From contig NZ_BCRE01000047.1 of assembly GCF_001552435.1 (NCBI RefSeq), positions 1 to 40,430 of the forward strand: a DNA stretch of 40,430 bases. Reading direction: 5' to 3'. Below, one piece after another: positions 32,518 to 39,231 of this stretch. This DNA comes from Kribbia dieselivorans NBRC 106261. GTDB taxonomy: Bacteria > Actinomycetota > Actinomycetes > Actinomycetales > Dermatophilaceae. The stretch's first letter is position 1, and every line of letters begins with the position of its first letter. A program made the translations under genes and the position numbers. The notes under the pieces are model-generated. The model was given only the letters and a program-made list of their open reading frames with translations, was not told the origin of the DNA and searched no databases.

Positions 32518-33899
32518 TCCTCCATGGTGTCGCCTCGGTCCGGCTCACTGCCACCGGGGGTGTCATTGCCTGCGGTCAACGGAGGGCGGGCGTCGATGAG
32601 CGGCAACCAGATGGTCGCGCGGGTGCCGGTCGGCGGTTCGGCGGCACCCGTCAGGTCGAGCCGACCCCCGCACCCGGCCAGGGCTCGCTCGGTGATCGCC
32701 AGACCCAGACCGGAGCCCGGTACGGACTGGTCGGCCTCCCGGTGGAACGGCGCGAGCACGGCGTGCGGGTCGGTGATGCCCGGCCCGTCGTCCACGACAT
32801 CGACGCGCACCTCCTGCTCGTCGGCGGTGGCCGTGACGCGGATGTGCCCACCGGCCGGCGTGTAGCGGACCGCGTTGGTCAGCACGTTGCGCAGCGCCAG
32901 GGTCGCCGGCAGCTCGGGCACCCGCAGGTCCCGGTCGATGGCCAGATCCACGTCGAGGTCGAGGTGCTTGGCGCTGATGGCCGGCTCGAGGTCGACGCAC
33001 AGGCCACTGATGGTGTCCCACGCCGACGCCACGCGGGTGTCGGTGCCCTCGCTGCGGGCCAGGTCGATGAGCTGCTCGCACAGGTGCCGCACCCTGGCCA
33101 GACCGTGTTGCAGCGTGGCCAGCCGGTGGAGGCGTTCCTCGTCGGTGCGCGCCAGTTCCAGGTGCTCGGCCTGGAGGCTGACCGCGGCGATGGGGGTGCG
33201 CAGCTCGTGCGCGGCCTCGGCGGCGAACCGTCGCTGACCGTCGAGCACGTCCGCGCTCCGGCTCAACAGACGATTCAGGGCGGTGAGGAAACCGACCAAC
33301 TCCGACGGGACTCCCGCGGTGGCGACCGGACGAAGATCCGCATCGCCGCGCCCGGCCAGCTCGGCGGCCAACCGCTGGATCGGGGAGAGGAGCACGCCCG
33401 TGATGAGGACGATGACGATCAGCAGCACCGGCAGCAGCGCCAGCAGCGGCACCACGGCCGACAGCGCCGCGTCGCGGGCGATCTCGTCGCGGGCGGCCAC
33501 CGACTGTGACGCCACGATGCGCTGACCCGACGGCAGCGTGCGCACCGCCACCCGCGCCTGTGCGTCGTCGACGGTGATCGTGTGCAGACCGTCGGTGAGG
33601 TCGGCGGGGAAGTCGGCGGCGTGGTCCGCATCGTCGCGCGCCCCGACGGTCTGGATGACGATGTCCGCCGCCGGGTCGGTGCTCGACCCACCCGCCAGGT
33701 CGATGGCTCCGTGGGGCGCGACCCGCACGAGGGTCGCGACCTGCTGCAGTGTGCCGTCCTGGGTCTGGTGCGCCTCGTGCAGCGCGCGTCGGAACGCGAC
33801 GGTGCCCGCAACGGCGGTCCAGACGACGACGGTCAGGCAGATCAGCACGGCCAGCCGCACCGTCAGCGACCGGCTCACCCGCGCCGTGGGACGAACCAT
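32514..33899 (-). CDS. Sensor histidine kinase, EnvZ/QseC-type
   Basis: 461 residues. Membrane segments near 13-36 and 148-172 enclose an extracytoplasmic domain of about 110 residues. A HAMP-like region (LSPIQRLAAELAGRGDADLR) precedes the phospho-acceptor H231 in FAAEAAHELRTPIAAVSLQA. The ATPase domain has LRNVLTNAVRYTP (N box), VDVVDDGPGITD and SVPGSGLGLAITERAL. It is the partner of the OmpR-type regulator, with which it overlaps by 25 bp. Its stop overlaps prpE, suggesting the signal relates to propionate/acetate use or respiration; that link is inference. Confidence 0.93.
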   Translation of the reverse strand: MVRPTARVSRSLTVRLAVLICLTVVVWTAVAGTVAFRRALHEAHQTQDGTLQQVATLVRVAPHGAIDLAGGSSTDPAADIVIQTVGARDDADHAADFPADLTDGLHTITVDDAQARVAVRTLPSGQRIVASQSVAARDEIARDAALSAVVPLLALLPVLLIVIVLITGVLLSPIQRLAAELAGRGDADLRPVATAGVPSELVGFLTALNRLLSRSADVLDGQRRFAAEAAHELRTPIAAVSLQAEHLELARTDEERLHRLATLQHGLARVRHLCEQLIDLARSEGTDTRVASAWDTISGLCVDLEPAISAKHLDLDVDLAIDRDLRVPELPATLALRNVLTNAVRYTPAGGHIRVTATADEQEVRVDVVDDGPGITDPHAVLAPFHREADQSVPGSGLGLAITERALAGCGGRLDLTGAAEPPTGTRATIWLPLIDARPPLTAGNDTPGGSEPDRGDTMEE

Positions 33900-34537
33900 C
33901 CGACACCCCTGACGTTCTTGATCGTGTCCGCGCCCAGTTTGCTGCGCAGTTTGTGGATGACGAACTCGACGGCGTTGCTCTCGACCTGATCGTCCGGGCC
34001 GTAGACCTGCGCCTCGAGGTCACTGCGGGAGCGGATCGTGCCGGGCCGGGTCAGCAGCGCACGCAACACGGCGAACTCGCGGCGGGTCAGCGCGACGCCC
34101 TCGTGGTCGGGCGCGCTCGCCTCGTGGGTCTCCTGATCGAGCACGATGATCCCGTTGCTCAGGGTGGCGGAGGTCTGATCGGTGCCTCGGCGCATCACCG
34201 CACGCAGGCGCGCCAACAGTTCGTCGAAGGCGAACGGCTTGACGAGGTAGTCGTCCGCGCCCAAGTCGAGTCCGGCGATCCGATCATCGATCTCGGAACG
34301 TGCCGTGATGACGACGACCGGCACGGCGGAGTCTCGTCGGATCGCCGCGAGGACCTCGAGCCCGTCACGGCCGGGCAGGCCGAGGTCGAGCAGGATCGCG
34401 CCGTACTCCTCGGTGAACGTGTACCCCAGCGCGGTCGTGCCGTCGCGCGCCCAGTCCACGGCGTAGGCCGCGTCGGTGAGTTGCTGGACCAGGACGTCCC
34501 CGATCATCGGGTCGTCCTCGACAACAAGGATGCGCAC
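33875..34537 (-). CDS. OmpR/PmrA-type response regulator
   Basis: 220 residues. The receiver domain begins MRILVVEDDPMIGDVLVQQL, with phospho-acceptor D51 in AILLDLGLPGRDGL and K101-region DDYLVKPFAFDELLARLRAV. The winged-helix DNA-binding domain (about 125-218) has VALTRREFAVLRALLTRPG and SNAVEFVIHKLRSKLGADTI. The style is that of PmrA/QseB proteins, which bind direct hexamer repeats spaced by 5 nt. Exactly such a repeat lies before the DUF347 gene at 35899. It heads the operon with the kinase and prpE; the gap 34538-34637 holds a palindrome but no clear promoter. Confidence 0.95.
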   Translation of the reverse strand: MRILVVEDDPMIGDVLVQQLTDAAYAVDWARDGTTALGYTFTEEYGAILLDLGLPGRDGLEVLAAIRRDSAVPVVVITARSEIDDRIAGLDLGADDYLVKPFAFDELLARLRAVMRRGTDQTSATLSNGIIVLDQETHEASAPDHEGVALTRREFAVLRALLTRPGTIRSRSDLEAQVYGPDDQVESNAVEFVIHKLRSKLGADTIKNVRGVGWFVPRRG

Positions 34538-34559
34538 GAGGTGAATCCTGTCGTGTTTT

Positions 34560-34613
34560 CACGGTTCGAGGTGCCAGGGGCCCAGGTCGGGCCCGCCGAC
34601 ACCTCGAACCGTG
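34560..34613 (-). terminator. Perfect 14-bp inverted repeat after the DUF347 gene
   Basis: CACGGTTCGAGGTG (34560-34573) and CACCTCGAACCGTG (34600-34613) are exact inverse copies around a 26-nt GC-rich spacer that can itself pair (GGGGCCC/GGGCCC). It lies 24 bp past the DUF347 stop. On the minus strand the left arm is followed by AAAACACGA, a short A-rich rather than T-rich tail, so termination on that strand is not certain. Confidence 0.55.
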
Positions 34614-34637
34614 GTGTTGAGCAGTGTGGGGGAGGGG

Positions 34638-35831
34638 TTACCTGTGCTGCAGCGACGCGATCACGTGTTGCAGGGTGGCGATCGAGTGGGCGCTGTCGGC
34701 CTGGGTCGGGGTGGGCGCCCGCAGGCTGGTCAGCACACCGTCGATGGCGACGTCCATGGTGTGCCAGTCGTGGGGCGACTTCGGCTTGAGCCCGGCCTCG
34801 GAGCTGTCCCAGGCGACCTCGAGGTCCTTGACCCGGGTCGTGGCGCCGGCCAGGTCACCGGCCTTCACCTTGGTGCCCAGGTCGTTGACGATCGTGCTGT
34901 ACGAGGTCAGGTCGCCCAGAGGGCCCTGCGCCGCGCTCGCGCTCGCGGCCACCGAGGCGGTCGGAGCCGCGACGGCGGTCGCACCGACGACGGCCGCGGC
35001 GGCCAGGGCCGCCCACGAGAAGTCCCGCGCCCGACCGCCGTGGGGGCCCGAACCCTTCTCCGCCACGCCGTACTGGTTGACCAGCCACTGCTCGCGAACG
35101 ACGAGCACGACGATGACGGCGAAGAAGATCAGGCTCGTCAGCTGCGCTCCGAGGCCGAAGCCACCGAGGGACCGCTCCTGCGTGAGGAGGTCACCGATCG
35201 ACGCGCCCAGCGGGCGGGTGAGGATGTAGGCGACCCAGAAGGTGAGCACCAGGCTCGCGCCGGCCTTGCGGGCCACCCAGCACGCGAGGATGAGCCCGCC
35301 GAAGATCAGGGCGCCGTTGCGGAAGCCGAGCCCGAGCGCCTCGGTGGCGAGGTCGCCGGCGGCCGTGCCCAGCGCGAACGTCGTCAGGATCGCGCCCCAG
35401 TAGAACGCCTCCCGGCGCGGGGTGTTGATCGACGTGATCGCCAGGGTCCGCTCCTCGCGGTACCAGAGCGTGAAGACGAGGGCGAGGATGACGCTGAAGA
35501 CGCCGGTGCTGACCCAGAGGCTGATGCCCAGGGTGTCGGTGAGGAAGTCGGTGATCTGCGTGCCGACGATGCTCACGCACACGACGGTGAACCAATAGAT
35601 GACTGGCGTGACCTGGCGCGTGCGGAACTGCAACGTCAGCGCCACGGCCAGCACGCCGAGCATGACGAGGTCCGTCACCTGCTGGCCCAGGCCCACGTTG
35701 ACGGTCAGGTAGTCGGCGAAGGTCTCACCGATCGTCGTGGAAAGGATCTTGATGACCCAGAAGGTTGCCGTGATCGCCGGCACCTTGTTGAGCCACGCAC
35801 GAGTCGTGGGGGTGGCGATGGCTGTGCTCAT
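34638..35831 (-). CDS. DUF347/COG4705-type membrane protein with extracytoplasmic C-terminal domain
   Basis: 397 residues. Residues 17-265 hold four related membrane-hairpin repeats (VPAITATFWVIKILSTTIGE; WFTVVCVSIVGTQITDFLTD; FYWGAILTTFALGTAAGDLA; FWVAYILTRPLGASIGDLLT), each with a TT/T-x-x-G-[E/x]-x-x-D/G-D pattern typical of DUF347 repeats. A further hydrophobic segment near 280-300 leads to a soluble tail of about 95 residues (VKDLEVAWDSSEAGLKPKSP, then ADSAHSIATLQHVIASLQHR), probably helical and outside the membrane. The family is uncharacterised; a transport role is a guess. AGGAGG precedes the ATG at 35831. The PmrA-like direct repeat upstream suggests control by the adjacent two-component system. 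Confidence 0.8.
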   Translation of the reverse strand: MSTAIATPTTRAWLNKVPAITATFWVIKILSTTIGETFADYLTVNVGLGQQVTDLVMLGVLAVALTLQFRTRQVTPVIYWFTVVCVSIVGTQITDFLTDTLGISLWVSTGVFSVILALVFTLWYREERTLAITSINTPRREAFYWGAILTTFALGTAAGDLATEALGLGFRNGALIFGGLILACWVARKAGASLVLTFWVAYILTRPLGASIGDLLTQERSLGGFGLGAQLTSLIFFAVIVVLVVREQWLVNQYGVAEKGSGPHGGRARDFSWAALAAAAVVGATAVAAPTASVAASASAAQGPLGDLTSYSTIVNDLGTKVKAGDLAGATTRVKDLEVAWDSSEAGLKPKSPHDWHTMDVAIDGVLTSLRAPTPTQADSAHSIATLQHVIASLQHR

Positions 35832-35849
35832 TCTGCCTCCTGTCGGGGT

Positions 35850-35878
35850 GCGTACCGGTGCGGCGAGCGTCGGTACGC
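35850..35878. repeat. Inverted repeat in the DUF347 leader
   Basis: GCGTACCG (35850-35857) and CGGTACGC (35871-35878) are perfect inverted copies with a 13-nt loop, between the start codon (35831) and the direct repeat at 35899. It could be a 5' UTR hairpin or a second protein site. Confidence 0.4.
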
Positions 35879-35898
35879 GAGCAGAAGACCACGGCTGA

Positions 35899-35915
35899 CT
35901 TAGCCCAGGCTTAGC
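35899..35915 (-). promoter_or_regulatory. PmrA/QseB-like direct-repeat operator
   Basis: CTTAGC-CCAGG-CTTAGC: two identical hexamers separated by 5 nt (11-bp period), about 70 bp upstream of the DUF347 start and just past the stop of the alcohol dehydrogenase. PmrA-type regulators bind CTTAAT-N5-CTTAAT-like repeats, so this is the expected form of the site for the regulator encoded at 33875-34537. Confidence 0.6.
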
Positions 35916-35922
35916 GTGCCCC

Positions 35923-37092
35923 TCACGCGTGCAACGGGTCTCGGCGGAGGACGAGTTTGGTCGTCTCAGCGGCATAGGCCGCCGGAGCGTCGTCGAAGTC
36001 GGCCAGCGTCGTGGTGACCCGCTCGGCGGGGAAGTCGTGCGTGGCCATCCAGTCGAGCAGTTCGGGCAGTACGGCGCGCGGGTGGGTGACGCCCAGGTGC
36101 AGCGTGATGTCGGTGGCGTACATGTGCATCAGCGGCACCGGCGTGGTCGTGCCCACGTAGTAGCCCACGGCCGTGCACTCGCCGCCCGGCGCGGTGCAGC
36201 GGATCACGTGGCGCAGCCCCGCGCCCGAACTCGTGGCCTCGACGACGATGTCGTACCCCTCGCGCACCGGTCGCGGGTAGCCCAGTCCGGGCAGCGACAC
36301 CCGGGTCGAGCGCACGACCTGGACGCGGGCGCCGAACGACTCGGCGATGGCGGCTCGGTCGGCGTCGGTGTCGATGTAGTCGACCTGGCTGGCGCCGTGG
36401 GCCACGGCCAACCCGGCGGCGTAGAGGGCGATGCTCTTCGCTCCTCCGGCCATGATGAGCACGCGACCGCCGGGTCGGGCACGCAGGCCCGGCACGACCG
36501 CGCGCCACCCGTCGGCGAGGTTGTCCGAGGCGGCGGCGACACGCAGTGGGTCGAGCCCGTCGGGGAGCTTGACGAGCATGTGGTCGGCGTGCGGCACGCG
36601 AAGGAGGTCGGTGACCATGCCGCCATACGGGCCGCTCGCCGCTCCGAAACCGTAGGCGGAGAGGTAACGCAGACCGTCAGGGGCGGCCGGGTCGCGGCGG
36701 GTGGTCAGGCACTTCGACGTCAGGCCGCGCCGGCAGTTCTGGCAGGTGCCGCACGAGACCGACCACGGCACGACGACCTGGTCGCCGATGGCCAGGTGGG
36801 TCACGTCGGAGCCCAGTGCGATGACCTCGGCGATCGCCTCGTGACCGATGGGGGCCGGGCCCTGGAACGGGGGGTGCCCGGCGATGTGGCCGACGGAGGG
36901 GTCGATGACGCCGGTGCGCAGGCCCGCGGCCAGCATCGTGGTCACGCCCTTCCAGTGGATGGGGAGGGTGTCGCCGTCACAGCGGCTGACGACGAAGGGG
37001 CGCACGATCGCGTCGGTCGGGCCGTGGAGCTCGGGCTCGGGGCGGTCGAACCACTCCAGCCGGCCGGTGCTTACGTAGTTGAGTTCGCGCAT
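35923..37092 (-). CDS. Zinc-dependent alcohol dehydrogenase (MDR superfamily)
   Basis: 389 residues. The catalytic zinc cysteine is in VVSRCDGDTL; GHEAIAEVIALGSDV supplies the His/Glu pair; the structural-zinc cysteines are in SCGTCQNCRRGLTSKC. A Rossmann fold follows (GGRVLIMAGGAKSIALYAAG, YIDTDADRAAIAESFGARV), although the usual GxGxxG reads GGAKSI. It oxidises or reduces an alcohol/aldehyde with NAD(P); the substrate is unknown. Relatives with the long insertion 'WKGVTTMLAAGLRTG' are found among glutathione-independent and threonine-type dehydrogenases. It is transcribed alone, divergent from vapB. Confidence 0.88.
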   Translation of the reverse strand: MRELNYVSTGRLEWFDRPEPELHGPTDAIVRPFVVSRCDGDTLPIHWKGVTTMLAAGLRTGVIDPSVGHIAGHPPFQGPAPIGHEAIAEVIALGSDVTHLAIGDQVVVPWSVSCGTCQNCRRGLTSKCLTTRRDPAAPDGLRYLSAYGFGAASGPYGGMVTDLLRVPHADHMLVKLPDGLDPLRVAAASDNLADGWRAVVPGLRARPGGRVLIMAGGAKSIALYAAGLAVAHGASQVDYIDTDADRAAIAESFGARVQVVRSTRVSLPGLGYPRPVREGYDIVVEATSSGAGLRHVIRCTAPGGECTAVGYYVGTTTPVPLMHMYATDITLHLGVTHPRAVLPELLDWMATHDFPAERVTTTLADFDDAPAAYAAETTKLVLRRDPLHA

Positions 37093-37181
37093 GGTCTGCC
37101 TGCTTTCGTCCGGTCGGCCACTCTCGGACCCAAGCCAATCACGGCACAGTCGTCAACAGCCGAGCGCTAGCGTGCGTCAGT

Positions 37182-37214
37182 GATGCACCGAGAACGCATC
37201 CGTGATGCTACCTT
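37182..37214 (+). promoter_or_regulatory. vapBC leaderless promoter and candidate operator
   Basis: TACCTT (37209-37214) is 6 nt before the vapB ATG with no ribosome site. Three GATGC-type half-sites precede it: GATGC 37182-37186, GCATC (inverted) 37196-37200 and GATGC 37204-37208. They are spaced as an inverted plus a direct pair and probably form the VapB autoregulatory site. Confidence 0.5.
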
Positions 37215-37220
37215 GGTCTC

Positions 37221-37463
37221 ATGAGGACCACGGTTCGGCTTGATCCAGAGGTTGCCGTTGCGGCTGAACGGCTGCGGCGGGAGCGCCACATCGGCTTGGG
37301 TGAGGCCGTGAACGAGTTGGCCCGGGCAGGCTTGGCCCGCCAGGTGGTTCCGACGCCACCTTTTCAGCAGCGCACGGCCAGTGTTGGCCTGAAGGTTGAC
37401 GTCACCGACGTGGCCGAGGTGTTGGAGTTCCTCGACGCACAAGATGCCGAGGGTGCCCGGTGA
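37221..37463 (+). CDS. vapB: Ribbon-helix-helix antitoxin, VapB-like
   Basis: 80 residues. The N-terminus MRTTVRLDPEVAVAAERLRR is a classic RHH strand and helix, followed by GLGEAVNELARAGLA. The C-terminal part (VDVTDVAEVLEFLDAQDAEG) should bind and inhibit the toxin. Its stop overlaps the toxin start (GTGA at 37460-37463). It binds its own promoter as a dimer and, as usual, is expected to be unstable compared with the toxin. Confidence 0.9.
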   Translation: MRTTVRLDPEVAVAAERLRRERHIGLGEAVNELARAGLARQVVPTPPFQQRTASVGLKVDVTDVAEVLEFLDAQDAEGAR

Positions 37464-37894
37464 TCGTCGACGCCAACGTGCTGCTGTATGCGGTCGACGA
37501 CACATCGCACTTCCATGCACCCGCGCGGTCCTGGCTGGAAGGTGCGCTGAACGGGGTCGAACGCGTCGGTGTGCCGTGGGTGTCGCTGATGGCCTTCCAG
37601 CGCATCATCACGCACCCGCGCGTGACGGCGAGGCCATTGGCTGCCTCGGATGCCTGGGGCTACGTCACAGATTGGCTGGACGCCGACCAGGTGTGGGTCC
37701 CCACGCCTGGACCGCGCCACCGTGACGTTCTCGGTCGACTTCTGGTCGACGGGGACCTGCGCGGCAACCTGGTGCCCGACGCGCATCTGGCCGCCCTGGC
37801 CATCGAGCACGGGACCGGTGTGTGCTCCTTCGACAGTGACTTCGCCCGCTTCCCGGGCCTCCTCTGGATCCATCCCGAACATGGGTCGAGCTAG
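37460..37894 (+). CDS. vapC: PIN-domain ribonuclease toxin, VapC-like
   Basis: 144 residues with a GTG start. It has the PIN acidic set: D4 in MIVDANVLLYAVDD, the acidic/Asn region VPWVSLMAFQRIITHP, D113-region NLVPDAHLAALAIEHG and SFDSDFARFPGL near the C-terminus. VapC proteins cut specific RNAs, in mycobacteria often tRNAs or 23S rRNA. The wording TRSWLEGAL.. LMAFQRI.THPRV is common in actinobacterial VapC. It lies close to a tRNA-Ser gene, though there is no evidence the toxin acts on it. Confidence 0.93.
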   Translation: MIVDANVLLYAVDDTSHFHAPARSWLEGALNGVERVGVPWVSLMAFQRIITHPRVTARPLAASDAWGYVTDWLDADQVWVPTPGPRHRDVLGRLLVDGDLRGNLVPDAHLAALAIEHGTGVCSFDSDFARFPGLLWIHPEHGSS

Positions 37895-37931
37895 GGCGGC
37901 AGGATCGGCTCGCGCGGCGGGACGCGCGGGG

Positions 37932-38023
37932 ATTTGAGGCAGTGAATGTCGGTTGGCGCTGCGGGTGGACCGCGAGAATCCGGGGCAGTCGCCGTGGGCT
38001 GATGCACTTTCACTACCTCAAAT
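37932..38023. repeat. Widely spaced 15-bp inverted repeat between vapC and the tRNA
   Basis: ATTTGAGGCAGTGAA (37932-37946) and TTCACTACCTCAAAT (38009-38023) pair along 15 bp with a single G-T wobble, across a 62-nt GC-rich spacer. The arms are AT-rich compared with the surroundings. No ORF fits 37895-38061. It may be a small structured RNA, a terminator for vapBC, or a scar of an inserted element. Confidence 0.45.
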
Positions 38024-38061
38024 GCACACGCCGACGGTGGGCGAAGGTCTCGGTGAACGAC

Positions 38062-38093
38062 AACAGGGCGAGCCCGGTGGGGCTCGCCCTGTT
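38062..38093 (-). terminator. Strong hairpin terminator after tRNA-Ser
   Basis: AACAGGGCGAGCCC (38062-38075) and GGGCTCGCCCTGTT (38080-38093) form a perfect 14-bp stem with a 4-nt loop, 20 bp past the encoded CCA of tRNA-Ser on the minus strand. The stem ends in TT and is followed by GTCG, so it may also work from the + strand. Confidence 0.85.
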
Positions 38094-38113
38094 CGATGTC
38101 GGCAGACACCACG

Positions 38114-38201
38114 TGGCGGAGGATGGGGGATTTGAACCCCCGAGGGTTTTATCCCAACACGATTTCCAATCGTGCGCACTAGGCCACTATGCGAATCCTC
38201 C
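38114..38201 (-). tRNA. tRNA-Ser(GGA)
   Basis: The minus strand reads GGAGGAT...ATCCTCC for the acceptor stem, with discriminator G and an encoded CCA (38114-38116). The anticodon arm CACGATTGGAAATCGTG shows anticodon GGA (serine, codon UCC). A long variable arm, typical of tRNA-Ser, and the T arm GGGGGTTCAAATCCCCC follow. In actinobacteria this tRNA commonly neighbours the SRP RNA gene and dnaX. Confidence 0.97.
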
Positions 38202-38202
38202 A

Positions 38203-38233
38203 ACGGAGGACCCTACAACACTCAGTGCGCCGA
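38203..38233 (-). promoter_or_regulatory. Probable tRNA-Ser promoter
   Basis: On the minus strand TAGGGT (38210-38215) sits about 9 bp before the tRNA 5' end, and a TTCAGG is about 18 bp further upstream. Spacing fits -10 and -35 boxes of a stable-RNA promoter. Confidence 0.45.
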
Positions 38234-38261
38234 CCTGAAATCAGGGCACCCGCGGCGTCGT

Positions 38262-38292
38262 TTGGCGGTGAGGTGGGCTGGTGGCTTATGGT
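38262..38292 (+). promoter_or_regulatory. Probable SRP RNA promoter
   Basis: TTGGCG (38262-38267) and TATGGT (38287-38292) with a 19-bp spacer lie immediately before the SRP RNA. This gap is shared back-to-back with the tRNA-Ser promoter. Confidence 0.4.
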
Positions 38293-38297
38293 TGGGG

Positions 38298-38394
38298 GCA
38301 GACCCCTCGTGTGGTGGTACCTCACCCAACTCCCCCAGGGCAGGAATGCAGCAAGGGTAAGTGAGCTCTTCCAGGTGCGCGAGGGGTCCTCTGC
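38298..38394 (+). ncRNA. ffs: Signal recognition particle RNA, small bacterial type (4.5S)
   Basis: The conserved domain IV is plain: CCAGGGCA-GGAA-TGCAGCAAGGG (38336-38357 region), with the GGAA tetraloop, the AGG/AGCA asymmetric internal loop and flanking pairs. The outer stem pairs GCAGA..CCCTCG (38298-38309) with CGAGGGG..TCTGC (38380-38394), giving a 97-nt hairpin. It binds Ffh (SRP54) to target membrane and secreted proteins co-translationally. The exact ends may differ by a few bases (a wider pairing to about 38400 is possible). Confidence 0.92.
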
Positions 38395-38418
38395 TGCCCG
38401 GGCGGAGGCGCGCGGGGT

Positions 38419-39177
38419 TCAGACCGCGCAGGCCTCACCGTCGGTCTCGGGGAGCCCGGCCGCCTCGGGCGCCGTGCCGCCGCAGTTGCAGGACCCGCAG
38501 TCGCCACCGCAGCCACCGCCGGTGCGCGGGGTCGGAGCCACGTCGCGCTGCTCCCACATCTGCTCCAGCGCCCCGACCATGACGTCGACCGGCTGCGCAC
38601 CCCGCAGCGCGGCCTTCTGGTCGAAGACGAACATCGGCACGGCCTCGACGCCGATCATCTTGGCGGTCGCCTCGTCGGTGCGCACGTTGATCCCGTAGTC
38701 CTCGGAACCGAGCATCTCGCGCACGGCGTCGGCGTCCAGACCGCCCTCGCCGGCCAGTCGCACGAGGGTGTCGTGGTCACCGAGCGCCTCGCCCTCGGTG
38801 TACCAGCCGCGCATGAGCCGCTGCGTGACGGGCTCCTCGACGCCGAACTCGCGGGCCATGTGGATGACCCGGTGGGCGTCGAAGGAGTTGCCGGAGCGCA
38901 GCTTCTCCCACTGGAAGTCGAGCCCGACGGCAGCGGCGTCCGCGGCCATGCTCCGGTGCTGGGCCTCGATCGCCTCGCGGCTCGTGCCGTACTTCTCGGC
39001 GACGAGGTCGACGAGCGATTCCGGCTGGACGGCCGGCGCATTGCGGTCGAGCAGGTAGCTGTGCCACGTCACGGTGACCTCGTCACCGTGCTCGAACCGC
39101 TCCAGGGCGAGTTCGAGGTGGCGGCGACCCAGGTGGCAGAAGGGGCAGTGGAGATCGGACCAGACATCGATGTGCAC
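38419..39177 (-). CDS. DsbA/FrnE-family oxidoreductase with cysteine-rich tail
   Basis: 252 residues with a GTG start and no signal peptide, so cytoplasmic. The thioredoxin-like active site is in MHIDVWSDLHCPFCHLGRRH (CPFC, residues 11-14). The FrnE wording follows (SFDAHRVIHMAREFGVEE, GVEAVPMFVFDQKAALRGAQ with the cis-proline loop VPMF). FrnE-like proteins are dithiol isomerases or glutathione/mycothiol S-transferase relatives. The unusual part is the C-terminal tail, with cysteines at 223, 227, 230, 232 and 250 (GGGCGGDCGSCNCGG), which could bind a metal or carry a redox relay. It is divergent from dnaX by 54 bp; TACCCT lies 6 nt before the GTG, so the mRNA may be leaderless. Confidence 0.9.
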   Translation of the reverse strand: MHIDVWSDLHCPFCHLGRRHLELALERFEHGDEVTVTWHSYLLDRNAPAVQPESLVDLVAEKYGTSREAIEAQHRSMAADAAAVGLDFQWEKLRSGNSFDAHRVIHMAREFGVEEPVTQRLMRGWYTEGEALGDHDTLVRLAGEGGLDADAVREMLGSEDYGINVRTDEATAKMIGVEAVPMFVFDQKAALRGAQPVDVMVGALEQMWEQRDVAPTPRTGGGCGGDCGSCNCGGTAPEAAGLPETDGEACAV

Positions 39178-39231
39178 AGGTGAAGGGTACGCGCGGTCCG
39201 TTGTCGGTGATCGCGTCTAGGGTTGGGGACC

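Noticed and set aside
29935-32865. A 976-codon open frame on the + strand opposite cydA, prpE and the kinase gene
   Set aside because: It is low-complexity R/D/G/V-rich text produced by high GC on the strand opposite genes with clear protein motifs; no domain is visible.
37928-38135. GGGGATTTGA shared by the vapC-tRNA gap and the tRNA-Ser T arm, as a possible attachment-site remnant
   Set aside because: Only about 10 bases match, no integrase is nearby and no longer direct repeat of the tRNA end is seen.
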